A DNA stretch of 64,000 nt from Cyclobacteriaceae bacterium (lineage in GTDB: Bacteria > Bacteroidota > Bacteroidia > Cytophagales > Cyclobacteriaceae), in assembly GCA_026129485.1 (NCBI GenBank), contig JAHCHY010000012.1, positions 62,001 through 126,000 on the forward strand, read 5' to 3'. A model generated the notes under the pieces. It was not told where the DNA came from. It saw only the letters and a list, made by a program, of their open reading frames with translations, and made no database searches. Below are positions 18,296 to 27,075 of the stretch, in pieces; position 1 is the first letter of the stretch, and the number at the start of each line of letters is the position of its first letter. The position numbers and the translations under genes were made by a program.

Positions 18296-20716
18296 TTATT
18301 CATTTCTCAAACTGTCAACCGGGTTTCCCATTGCAGATTTAATAGATTCAAAGCTCACCGTAGCCAATGCGATAACCAGCGCCACGATTCCCGCCCACGC
18401 AAATACAAACCATTCAACAGGGGTTTTGTAAGCGAAACTTTCCAGCCATTTGTTCATGCCGTACCACGCTACCGGCACGGCAACGACAAAGGCAATCAAC
18501 ACGAGCTTGACAAATTCCGATGACATCATGGTTACGATCTGCGTAACGCTTGCGCCCATCACTTTGCGTATGCCGATTTCCTTAATCCTTCTCTCTGCCA
18601 TGTACGAGGAAAGTCCGTACAGCCCAAGTGCGCAAATAATCATGGCGATCAGGCCGAAGCTGGTGATGATACCCGACACCTTGCGGTCTTCTTCATATTG
18701 CTTCTTTACGTTTTCATCGAGAAACAAATAATCAAAGGGCGTATCGTTGATGAGCGACTTCCAGGTTTGTTCAATAGACTTCACGGTTTGCTCAAAACCG
18801 GAAGATGAAACGGAAGCGATAATGTACCTGTACTGGTTCGCATCATTTGGGATTTCAAACAAGAGGGGTTGTATTTCTTCGTGTAGGGTTACCTGGTGAA
18901 AATCTTCCATCACACCGATCACCTCGAAATCGTATTTTTCTCCCTGCCAGTCGAAGTACAGGCTTTGCCCTGTTATTTCATCGGGCGTAAAGCCCAGCTT
19001 GCTTGCCGCTGTTTTGTTCAGGATCAGTTTTCCTCTTTCCATTTCACGATTGTCAGTAAGGGTACGGCCAGTCAGCAATTTTATATCCAGCAGTTCCACA
19101 TACCCGGCATCTACGAAGTTGCGCCTGATGTCAACGGCTTTTTCCATGCTGCCGCCATCGGGATAAAACAGCATGTCGTTATAAACCTGTGAGCCGGGCA
19201 CATAGGCTGCGCCCGATACGGCCTTTACGTTTCCGTTGCGCTCCAATTCTTTTTTCAACGCCTCGTATTGGTCGCGGGCTTCGCTTGTGCGGATTGGCAA
19301 CACGATTTTCGCTTTGGAGTCAAAACCTAAATCTTTCTCAATCATATAATCCATTTGGCGCGAGATGATGAAAATGCCGCACACCAAAACAATGGCAATC
19401 ACAAACTGGAACACCACCAGCCCTTGCCGCAGCCGCCCGGATGAATTACCAAGATTGATCTTTCCTTTCAGCACCCGTGCGGGCTGGAAGGACGACAAAT
19501 AAAAGGCGGGATAGCTTCCGGCCAGCAGCCCGGTTACCACGGTGATGATAACGGATGCGATAATGAACCAGGTCATGTTTTCGGAATGGAAGGAAATGTT
19601 TTTACCGGTAAGCTGGTTGAAAAACGGAAGCGTGGTTTGTACAAGCACAATGCTGATAAGAATAGCAATAACTACAATGAACATCGCCTCGCCCAGAATC
19701 TGCCCGGCCAATGACGAACGGAACGCGCCCAGCGTTTTGCGTATGCCGATTTCCCCTGCTCGTTTGGCGGCCTTTGCTGTTGACAAATTCATGAAGTTGA
19801 TGCAGGCGATCAGCAAAACGAAAATGGCGATGGCCGCCACCACGTACAGGTAGCGGATGCGCGGGCTTTGCCCCACATCGGATTTCAGATGAATATCTTT
19901 TACCAATTCCAGCGAGAGGGTTTTGTAAAGTCCCAGCGCCTTCATGTCTTCCGCACCGTGCTTTTGCAATACCTCGTTCATCTTTTTTTCAACATCGGCC
20001 TTGTTGTGGCCGGGTATCAGCTTTAAATAGGAAGGCACAAAATTCTGCCCCGCCCATTCGGTTGACGCTTGACGGTCGGAGGTAATGTATTCGCCCAACC
20101 CGCTGCTCCTCATGGAAGTGAAAAAATTTGCCGAGATGAAGCTGTTGTGTTTTTCTTTAAAGACCCCGGTAACCTTATATTCCACAAACGGGCCGCCCTG
20201 GCTGATGGAGATGATTTTATCGAGGGCAGGTTCGTTGCCAAAAAGCTTTTGCGCCAGTTTTTCCGAAAGCACGATGGTGTTAGGCTCTGTAAGCGCTTTC
20301 TTCGGGTTGCCTTCTTTCAGTTCGTAGGTGAATACATCAAACAAAGTAGAGTCGGCAAGAAAACCATTGGTTTCATAAAAGCGGTTTTCTTCGTACCGGA
20401 TTAAATTTTGTCCGCCCGGGGAGATAGCGCGCACAGCAGTTTCCACTTCAGGGATTTCGTCCCGCATGGCCATGGCAATGGGCGGGGATGTCCAGCCTCC
20501 TTTATCAGCTCCTATGTCAGTTTGAAAATGAGTAACAATGCGGTACAAGTCCTCAACCCTTTGGTGATGCTTGTCGTAGCTTGTTTCGTCTTGTATATAA
20601 AGTGTAAGCAACAAGCAACAGGCTACGCCCAGGGCAAGACCAAGTATGTTGATGGCCGAGTACGCTTTGTTTCGCACCAGATTGCGAATGGCAACTTTCA
20701 GATAGTTTTTTAGCAT
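18296..20716 (-). CDS. FtsX/MacB-type ABC permease (no prefix), first gene of its run
   Basis: The 806-residue protein starts MLKNYLKVAIRNLVRNKAYS. First coupling motif GEIGIRKTLGAFRSSLAGQI (Gly where the others have Lys or Arg), second KEIGIRKVMGASVTQIVTMM, C terminus SAMGNPVDSLRNE. It is the most upstream prefix-less permease. The 421 bases before it hold two palindromes and then the divergent hicB gene, so a promoter for the run probably lies there, though I could not identify one with confidence. Confidence 0.92.
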   Translation of the reverse strand: MLKNYLKVAIRNLVRNKAYSAINILGLALGVACCLLLTLYIQDETSYDKHHQRVEDLYRIVTHFQTDIGADKGGWTSPPIAMAMRDEIPEVETAVRAISPGGQNLIRYEENRFYETNGFLADSTLFDVFTYELKEGNPKKALTEPNTIVLSEKLAQKLFGNEPALDKIISISQGGPFVEYKVTGVFKEKHNSFISANFFTSMRSSGLGEYITSDRQASTEWAGQNFVPSYLKLIPGHNKADVEKKMNEVLQKHGAEDMKALGLYKTLSLELVKDIHLKSDVGQSPRIRYLYVVAAIAIFVLLIACINFMNLSTAKAAKRAGEIGIRKTLGAFRSSLAGQILGEAMFIVVIAILISIVLVQTTLPFFNQLTGKNISFHSENMTWFIIASVIITVVTGLLAGSYPAFYLSSFQPARVLKGKINLGNSSGRLRQGLVVFQFVIAIVLVCGIFIISRQMDYMIEKDLGFDSKAKIVLPIRTSEARDQYEALKKELERNGNVKAVSGAAYVPGSQVYNDMLFYPDGGSMEKAVDIRRNFVDAGYVELLDIKLLTGRTLTDNREMERGKLILNKTAASKLGFTPDEITGQSLYFDWQGEKYDFEVIGVMEDFHQVTLHEEIQPLLFEIPNDANQYRYIIASVSSSGFEQTVKSIEQTWKSLINDTPFDYLFLDENVKKQYEEDRKVSGIITSFGLIAMIICALGLYGLSSYMAERRIKEIGIRKVMGASVTQIVTMMSSEFVKLVLIAFVVAVPVAWYGMNKWLESFAYKTPVEWFVFAWAGIVALVIALATVSFESIKSAMGNPVDSLRNE

Positions 20717-20746
20717 GGCTCTTTTCGTTTAGGTTCTTTTTTAAAG

Positions 20747-20815
20747 TAGGCAATATGCAAGAGGCAGTAGGCAAATTGGATTAGACATTTGCCTACTGCC
20801 ACCTGCCTACTGGTC
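20747..20815. repeat. AGTAGGCAA-class palindrome with perfect 14-bp stem
   Basis: GGCAGTAGGCAAAT (20763-20776) and ATTTGCCTACTGCC (20787-20800) pair perfectly across a 10-base loop. The outer words GTAGGCAATATGC and CACCTGCCTACTGG extend the symmetry. It lies just upstream of the permease start at 20716. Confidence 0.8.
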
Positions 20816-20975
20816 AACCCTATGCCAAGAATTGCACCAAAGAAAAGCAGCCTTATTTGCCTGATTTCAGCGGAAAATGAAAAAGCCTTCGTTCACAGCC
20901 GGACGTGAGCGTTCGGAGGCGGGCATTTTGGGATTGGAGATATTGGTCTTTCTGTTTCAGTTTTCTATGGTTAGG

Positions 20976-21047
20976 GTAGGCAATAGGCAAGGTGCAGTAG
21001 GCAAAGTGATGAGCGATTGCCTACTGCCTATTGTCCATTGCCTACTG
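20976..21047. repeat. AGTAGGCAA-class palindrome, second copy upstream of permease run
   Basis: GCAGTAGGCAA (20994-21004) pairs perfectly with TTGCCTACTGC (21017-21027). The outer arms GTAGGCAATAGGCAAGG and CTATTGTCCATTGCCTAC pair imperfectly. It is the second unit in the same spacer, about 230 bases from the first. Confidence 0.75.
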
Positions 21048-21137
21048 ATTTTATTCCCATTGGTCAGTTAGTTGTTTATCTTTACTTCTTCAAAAACATA
21101 AATCCTGATTGAGGGTTTCAACAAAATCAAAGAAGAT

Positions 21138-21356
21138 ATGAAAGCCGAGTTCACAGCCATCATAGAGCCAGCCCCGGAGGGTGGATATTGGGCAATTTGC
21201 CCGGAAGTGCCAGGCGCTAACGGCCAGGGAGAAACCGTGGAGGAAGCCAAAGCAGATTTAATTGATGCCGTGAAGCTGATGCTTGAAGACAGGCGAGGTG
21301 ATATGATGCGTGGCCTTCCTGCCGATGCTATCACCGAAAAAATTCTTGTGAGTTGA
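21138..21356 (+). CDS. hicB: HicB-like antitoxin
   Basis: The 72-residue protein begins MKAEFTAIIEPAPEGGYWAI, then CPEVPGANGQGETVEEAKAD and LIDAVKLMLEDRRGD: the partly degraded RNase-H-like fold of HicB (Y/W-x-A-x-xPE-xPG, then the G-xT-xEEA helix). HicB antitoxins neutralise the HicA mRNA interferase and repress the operon. The stop codon overlaps the putative TTG start of hicA. Because hicA is broken, hicB may now be an orphan. Confidence 0.9.
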   Translation: MKAEFTAIIEPAPEGGYWAICPEVPGANGQGETVEEAKADLIDAVKLMLEDRRGDMMRGLPADAITEKILVS

Positions 21357-21531
21357 AACGCAGGGATTTGGAACGCAGCTTCGCATTGCAGGTTGTTTTC
21401 TCAAACGAGAAGGTGGAAGTCATTCTATCTGGATCAATCCTAAGAATGGAATCACGGAGGCTGTGCCAAGGCATACTGAAATCAAAGAACCGCTGGCCAA
21501 GAAAATTTTGAAGCGGCTTAATGCGGAGTAA
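21353..21531 (+). pseudogene. hicA: hicA mRNA interferase gene disrupted by a one-base deletion
   Basis: Reading from TTG at 21353 gives KRRDLER, the usual HicA start. After the bases AG at 21377-21378 the frame must shift by one to continue LRIAGCFLKREGGSHSIWIN and then AVPRHTEIKEPLAKKILKRL before the stop at 529-531 of this kilobase (21529-21531). That second frame holds the catalytic-type GGSHSIW motif of HicA double-stranded RNA-binding-fold toxins. One missing base restores a normal 59-residue HicA. Either the toxin is inactivated or the assembly has an error. Confidence 0.82.
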
Positions 21532-21540
21532 TAAGCACAG

Positions 21541-21613
21541 TCGGCAGCTTCAGATGGCAGTACCATCGGAAGAAGCGGAGGAGGAGTTGGGGAGGCTTTG
21601 AAGTTTCTTTCAT
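21541..21613 (-). pseudogene. Orphan 5' fragment of a prefix permease
   Basis: On the minus strand the ATG at 21611-21613 opens MKETSKPPQLLLRFFRWYCH then LKLP, nearly identical to the first 24 residues of the prefix permeases, and then similarity stops abruptly at about 21541. The reading frame ends at 21518-21520 inside hicA. The fragment has the usual leader and hairpin on its upstream side, so it is a full 5' cassette without a gene body. The hicBA pair now occupies the place where the body would be. Confidence 0.8.
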
Positions 21614-21630
21614 AAATTCATTTTCTAATT

Positions 21631-21670
21631 GTTACCGGTTTCCAGTTACTGGTTGCTGGAAACCGGTAAC
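21631..21670. repeat. GTTACCGG-class palindrome with perfect 15-bp stem
   Basis: GTTACCGGTTTCCAG (21631-21645) and CTGGAAACCGGTAAC (21656-21670) are exact reverse complements around a 10-base loop, the cleanest copy of this family. It directly abuts the stop codon of the broken permease at 21671. No T-run follows on either strand. Confidence 0.88.
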
Positions 21671-24315
21671 TTATTCCGAGCGTAGGCTGTTAACCGGATT
21701 CGCCACAGCAGCCTTAAAGCATTGTATGGATATGAGTATAAATGCGGCTGTAAGCATGAAACCGGCTGCCAGCACAAATGGAAAAATATTCTGTTCAACA
21801 CGGTAAGCGTAGCCTTGCAGCCAATAACTGGTAATGGCGAATGCAAGCGGCCAGGCAATGATATTCGCTAACGCTATTTGTAACGCATACTCCTTTATGA
21901 ACAGCATGACAATGTTTGCCGCTTTTGCACCCAATACTTTCCGAATGGCTATTTCTTTGGTTCGGCTGGATAACGTGAACGTAACAATCCCGAATATTCC
22001 CAACAGCACGATGATGAACATGAGGGCAGTGGCAAGGCTTCCCGCCTTTTTCAGTTGCAGCTCGGTAGTATATAATGACTGAAAACGGTCATCCATAAAC
22101 GTGTACTCGAAACCTGTTTCGGGGAACAGGGCTTCCCATTTCTTTTTCACGTCATCTATGGTGCGCGCCATATCCGGTGTGTTGATTTTGAGCGAGTAAT
22201 AGCGATAAACCCTGACATACGGCTCATTGACATGCGTGAATACAAGCGGTTGTACGCTTGCCTGCATCGAGGCATAATGAAAATCTTTTACAACGCCTGA
22301 AACCGTTACAAAATAGCTGTCGGCATCAACCCCTAACCGTATCGTTTTACCTGTGGCTGACGTCCAGCCAAGCGCTTTTACAGCCGATTCATTCAATACA
22401 ACCTGGCCCCGGACATTGCTGCTGTTCTCATGTTTCAGAAAAACACCCTCTGCCATCTCCAGCCCGTACACATCGGCAAAGTCGTAACACCCGGACATCA
22501 CCAGCATACTGATAAAATTATTGTCGCTTCCTTCTGTGTAAATGTTCGCATTGCCGAGATAGCTTCCATCAGGAATATCATACGAAAATGTGGCGGCTTT
22601 TATGCCCGGTGTTCGCAACAGTTCGGCTTTCATGTTTTCCATTCTCATAACCCCGGTGGAATCCCATTGACGCGGAAGCGATGAAACAATCATCACCTGG
22701 TCTTTATCATAGCCCAAATCCTTGCTGAAAAAATAAGATACCTGTCTGGAAATGGTTAACGCGCAGATAAATGTGATGATAGCGAGGGAAAATTGAGTAA
22801 CCAATAATACCCTTCTCAAGGCAGTTTTTCCCCCTGCCGAACTGATTTTGCCTTTGGCTGACTGAAGTATGTTCAAAGAACTTAATATGAACCCCGGGTA
22901 TATGCCGGATAAAATAGAAACCGCCACTAACAACAAAAGCAGGAACAACCAATTGCTGAAACCGAACTGCCAGACCGAATCAATTTTTGTGTTTAAGAGC
23001 TGGCTGAAAAAAGGACTTAACACCTCGTACAGCACAAGCGATAGAATAAGGCTGATGCACGTGAGCAGGAAGACTCCACAAGGTGCTGAACAATTAATTG
23101 AAGCTTTGCCCCACCGAAAACTTTGCGCAAGCCGATTTCCTTCAGGCGGTACGATGACGTGCCGATATGGATATTGATGAAATTGATTATTGTCATCAGC
23201 AGGATAAATGCGGCAATAAAAAGAAGGGTAATAATCATTTTCTGTACCGCCCCGCTGTTCTTTTTCAAATAATAACCCTTAATACCGTCCAGTTCAACCT
23301 TTAAATTTTCTCTTGTATGTGTGGGCTGGTATTTGGCCAAAACCTGTTCGAGAGGTTCTGCAACATCGGCAGGTGTGATACCTTCCTTCAATTCGACCAT
23401 GTTCACCATGTAAATGTTATTCCATCTGTCTCCTTTATCTCCGTATTGGAAATACTGGTTATTATCCATCGGTAAAAAGACTTGGTAGCGGCCCGTAAAA
23501 TTTGTAATGGAATTGTTGTAAGGTAGATCCGCTAAAACAGCGGAGATAATAAATTCAAGACTTCTGCCATCGCGGGTTTGAACAGTGATCAACTCATCTA
23601 CCACGTCTTTCTTGCCGAAGAATTGTTCGGCAAAAGATTCGGTTACAACGGCAGATTGGTTATTGACGAAAGCACCATTTTGACTTCCATGCAATATCCT
23701 AAAGCCGTACATGGAAATGAACGTGGTATCGCCAATTGCTATACCCACCCTGAAATGCTTATCTTCCACAGAAACAATGGCTGTTACGGGGTCGAACCGG
23801 TAGTAATTCTCAACAAGATGCGGATATTCTTCTTTCAGGGTCTTTGCCAACGGACTGAACGTGGCGATTTCCATACCCATGTTTTCTGACTTCCATTTGC
23901 TTTTGACGAGGTATTGAGCGTCAGCATTTTTGAGGGTTGAATTAACGCTGCTTTCATTAAGCACGTAAGCGCCCATCAGCAGGGAAACCGTAATGCCGAT
24001 GGCAAGGCAAAAAATATTCAACATGGAAAACAGCTTGTGCTTCGTTACATGCCTCAGCCCTACAACAAAATAATTTTTCAGCATACTGTATGTGTTTAAA
24101 TTTTCATATCCTTCAAAAGACCTGACGATGCCCGGCCTGAACAGCAGGAGCACATCTTTAATAAATGAAGCGTTAGCTTTAAGCTTTCCGCTTTTAGCTA
24201 ACCGCTCCTCATACAACTCCATCAAATCACCCTCAATGCTGTCGCGCAACTTCGGATGGCAGTACCAGCGGAAGAAGCGGAGGGGGAGTTGGGGGGGCGT
24301 TGAAGTTTCTTTCAT
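21671..24315 (-). pseudogene. Prefix permease split by a one-base deletion near 23071
   Basis: The N-terminal part (24315 down to about 23073) reads MKETSTPPQLPLRFFRWYCH, a full prefix, the first membrane helix, extracytoplasmic domain and KEIGLRKVFGGAKLQLIVQH, then LVES. The next base step puts the remainder (LLTCISLILSLVLYEVLSPF, second extracytoplasmic domain, KEIAIRKVLGAKAANIVMLF, end AVANPVNSLRSE) in another frame. Adding one A/T base in the plus-strand run AGGAAGAC at 23067-23073 restores VESF-LLT, exactly as in sister genes (ESFLV, ESVLM). No slippery sequence is seen, so programmed frameshifting is unlikely. It is a recent mutation or a sequencing error; the combined length of about 880 residues is otherwise normal. 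Confidence 0.85.
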
Positions 24316-24332
24316 AAATTCATTTTCTAATT

Positions 24333-24372
24333 GTTACTGGTTTCCAGTTACTGGTTACCGGAAATCGGTAAC
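24333..24372. repeat. GTTACCGG-class palindromic spacer
   Basis: GTTACTGGTTTCCAG and CCGGAAATCGGTAAC form a 15-bp stem with a few mismatches and the same loop words as the copy at 21631. It fills the 57-base gap between two prefix permeases and touches the upstream stop codon. Confidence 0.78.
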
Positions 24373-27015
24373 TTATTCCGAGCGCAGGCTATCCACCGGG
24401 TTTGCCATCGCTGCTTTTACCGATTGAAGACTTACGGTCAGTACGGCAATCAATAAAACTAATAAACTTGCGGCAGCGAACATCCACCAGGAAAGATCAA
24501 CCCGGTATGCAAAATTTTGCAGCCATTTGTCCATTACATACCACGCAACCGGTATCGAAATAAAGCAGGCAAACAAGACAAGCTTCATAAAATCACCTGA
24601 CAGCATCACCGCTATACTTTTTGCCGTAGCACCCAAAACTTTTCTTATGCCGATTTCTTTTGTTTTCTGAAATACAGTAAAGGATATTAACCCGTATAAG
24701 CCCAAACATGCGATAACCAATGAAAGAACAGAGAAACATAAAAACACATCCGAAAACCTTTGTTCCGCTAAATATTGCTCCCTGATCTGCTGGCTTACAA
24801 AATCATAATCGAACAAAACAGAAGGAAAGTGTTTTTTCCATGTGTTTTCAACAAAAGTTACGACTTTGTCTGCCTGCGAAATATCCACTTTCAGTGTAAT
24901 TCTTGAAAAGCGACCATCAAGCGGATAGATAGCCAAAGGTTGGATGGACTGCTCCAGCGAGGTATAATGAAAATCATTCACTACACCAATCACTTCTCCT
25001 CTTATGTTGCCCATCGTAAAGGGCTTCCCGATGGCGGCCTCATTATCATTCCAGCCAAATTTCTTTACAGCCATTTCATTGAGAATAACCGGGCGGGTAT
25101 CCTGGGCGGATGACTGTTGCGTAAAATTTCTTCCAACCAATAAATCAATCCCATAAACTTCCATGTAATCCGGATCAACACGCAACCTCGAGGTGTTCAC
25201 CTGCAAGAGATTTCCGTTTTCATCAACAGTTTCAGAACCCCCGCTGCCTAAACCACCAACAATCATTGAATTGGAAACAGCCACTCCTGAAATCAACGGG
25301 CTGTTTTGTAAATCATTCTTAAAAGCAGTATACCCCCTTATAACATCCGTGTTCCCGTGTACACGTAAGAAAAGCAAAGCGTCTTTATTGTAACCAAGAT
25401 CCCGGTGTTTTATAAAAGACATCTGCGAATAGATAATAACAATACCGGTGATGAGTGTCATGGTAATGGCAAATTGCGATATCACCAGTGTTTTGCGTAA
25501 AAGAACTCCTTTGCTGCCCGATTTGAATGAACCTTTCAATACACTTGCCGGTTTAAAGCCCGAGAGAACAATGGCAGGATAAAGCCCTGCCAGTATGCCT
25601 AAGAGAAAGGTTGCTCCAAAAAGAAATACCGCCAGCAAAGGGGATGAAAACAACAACAGGTTTTTACCCGTAACCTGGTATAAAAACGGCTGGAACAGAC
25701 CTTGAAATAAAAAGGAGAGCAGCAATGCCACCATTGCCATAAGCACAGACTCGGACAAGTATTGAAATATTAATTGCCGTTTATCTGCGCCTGCCACTTT
25801 TTTGACGCCTACTTCTTTTGCCCTGCCCGAAGAATGTGCAGTTGCAAGATTGGTATAATTGATTCCGGCAAGCAATAAAATAAAAATACCGATTGTGGAG
25901 AAGATATGTACTTGCGTTATACTTCCGTTTATGGCTATCTCATTTCGCAGGTTTGAACGTAAATGAATATCGCTTAATGGCTGCAACCTGTATGAATAAA
26001 TCGAACGCCAGACATTGAAAAGCTCGCCAATATATTTTCCATAAAAGAGCGCGATTTTATTTGAGAATGCTGTGTAATCAACTCCCTTTCTCAATAATAC
26101 ATACGTGTAAAAACTTCCATCTCCCCAACCATCAACAGTCAGCACATCGGGATTGACAACTTCGATGGTTTTAAAAGAAGCAAGCATACTGAATGTAAAA
26201 TGTGCATTCCGGGGAGGGTCGGGCATTACACCTGTTACCATGTAGTTTACGCCATAGCCTGTACTATCATACATATTCAGCAAAAGTGTTTGCCCTATCG
26301 GGGAATCATCGCCAAAATATTTTTTTGCAGATGATTCTGTAAGAACGATTGAGAAAGGTTCGCTCAAAGCCGTAGCAGTATTTCCCATCGTTAAGTCATA
26401 GCTGAAAACATCAAAGAAAGAAGGGTCGGTAAGTAAGATGCCGGGCTGAAGCACCTGCTGGTTCTTATGCGTTACAATTTCTTCCCGCATTCTCATGCGC
26501 ACCGCATTCTCCACTTCGGGATAATCGTCCAGCAATGCTTTTGCCATAGGTGCGCTTGACATGGCCGATTCAATGAAATTGATTTCTCTTTTTTCAGCGG
26601 AAACCAACCGGAAAACCCTGTCGTAATTCGTATTGAATTTATCGTAGCTTAACTCATCATTCACCCACAGCGCAATAAAAGCAAAGCAAGTCAGGCCGGC
26701 AGATAAGCCAACAATGTTCAGCAAAGAATACGTCTTGTTTTTTGTAATACTTCTGAGTGCTATTTTGAAATAACTTTTGTACATACCGTAAGTGTTTAAA
26801 TTTTTATATCCTTCTGTTGGCCTGATTATACCCGGCCTGAAAAGCAGCAGCACATCTTTTATAAATAATGCGTTGGCTTTAAGTTTTCCGCTTTTAGCTA
26901 ACCTTTCCCCATACAGCTCCATCAAATCTCCTTCAATGCTGTTGCGCAGCTTCGGGTGGCAGTACCAGCGGAAGAAGCGGGTTGCGAGCTTGGGTGGCGT
27001 TAAAGTTTCTTTCAT
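24373..27015 (-). CDS. FtsX/MacB-type ABC permease with prefix domain
   Basis: The 880-residue protein starts MKETLTPPKLATRFFRWYCH. The prefix ends with RPGIIRPTEGYKNLNTYG, after which MYKSYFKIALRSITKNKTYS marks where prefix-less paralogues begin. First coupling motif KEVGVKKVAGADKRQLIFQY (Lys for Arg, Ala in place of Leu), second KEIGIRKVLGATAKSIAVML, C terminus AMANPVDSLRSE. The prefix is nearly identical to that of the broken gene downstream, while the transporter bodies differ strongly. It is probably translated from a message shared with both neighbours. Confidence 0.92.
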   Translation of the reverse strand: MKETLTPPKLATRFFRWYCHPKLRNSIEGDLMELYGERLAKSGKLKANALFIKDVLLLFRPGIIRPTEGYKNLNTYGMYKSYFKIALRSITKNKTYSLLNIVGLSAGLTCFAFIALWVNDELSYDKFNTNYDRVFRLVSAEKREINFIESAMSSAPMAKALLDDYPEVENAVRMRMREEIVTHKNQQVLQPGILLTDPSFFDVFSYDLTMGNTATALSEPFSIVLTESSAKKYFGDDSPIGQTLLLNMYDSTGYGVNYMVTGVMPDPPRNAHFTFSMLASFKTIEVVNPDVLTVDGWGDGSFYTYVLLRKGVDYTAFSNKIALFYGKYIGELFNVWRSIYSYRLQPLSDIHLRSNLRNEIAINGSITQVHIFSTIGIFILLLAGINYTNLATAHSSGRAKEVGVKKVAGADKRQLIFQYLSESVLMAMVALLLSFLFQGLFQPFLYQVTGKNLLLFSSPLLAVFLFGATFLLGILAGLYPAIVLSGFKPASVLKGSFKSGSKGVLLRKTLVISQFAITMTLITGIVIIYSQMSFIKHRDLGYNKDALLFLRVHGNTDVIRGYTAFKNDLQNSPLISGVAVSNSMIVGGLGSGGSETVDENGNLLQVNTSRLRVDPDYMEVYGIDLLVGRNFTQQSSAQDTRPVILNEMAVKKFGWNDNEAAIGKPFTMGNIRGEVIGVVNDFHYTSLEQSIQPLAIYPLDGRFSRITLKVDISQADKVVTFVENTWKKHFPSVLFDYDFVSQQIREQYLAEQRFSDVFLCFSVLSLVIACLGLYGLISFTVFQKTKEIGIRKVLGATAKSIAVMLSGDFMKLVLFACFISIPVAWYVMDKWLQNFAYRVDLSWWMFAAASLLVLLIAVLTVSLQSVKAAMANPVDSLRSE

Positions 27016-27032
27016 AGATTCATTTTCTGATT

Positions 27033-27065
27033 GTTACCGGTAACAGGCAACTGGAAACCGGTAAC
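27033..27065. repeat. GTTACCGG-class palindromic spacer
   Basis: GTTACCGGT (27033-27041) and ACCGGTAAC (27057-27065) form a perfect 9-bp stem around AACAGGCAACTGGAA. It lies between two prefix permeases, in the 60-base gap. Confidence 0.78.
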
Positions 27066-27075
27066 TGTACCCCTG

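Larger units (their letters stand above)
20717..21137. other. 421-bp intergenic region between divergent permease and hicB
   Basis: The region holds the shared permease leader (minus strand, next to 20716), two AGTAGGCAA palindromes, and an unassigned stretch of about 150 bases (20820-20970). A short plus-strand frame starting MKKPSFTAGRE runs into the second palindrome and has no recognisable features. TATCTTTA at 21077-21084 resembles a -7 box for hicB but lacks a convincing -33 box. Confidence 0.5.

Noticed and set aside
20877-21071. 64-codon plus-strand frame in the spacer before hicB
   Set aside because: It runs through the AGTAGGCAA palindrome and has no recognisable protein features.
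23060-23090. Programmed frameshift in the split permease
   Set aside because: No slippery heptamer or downstream stem is seen, and no sister gene has a similar site; mutation or sequencing error is simpler.
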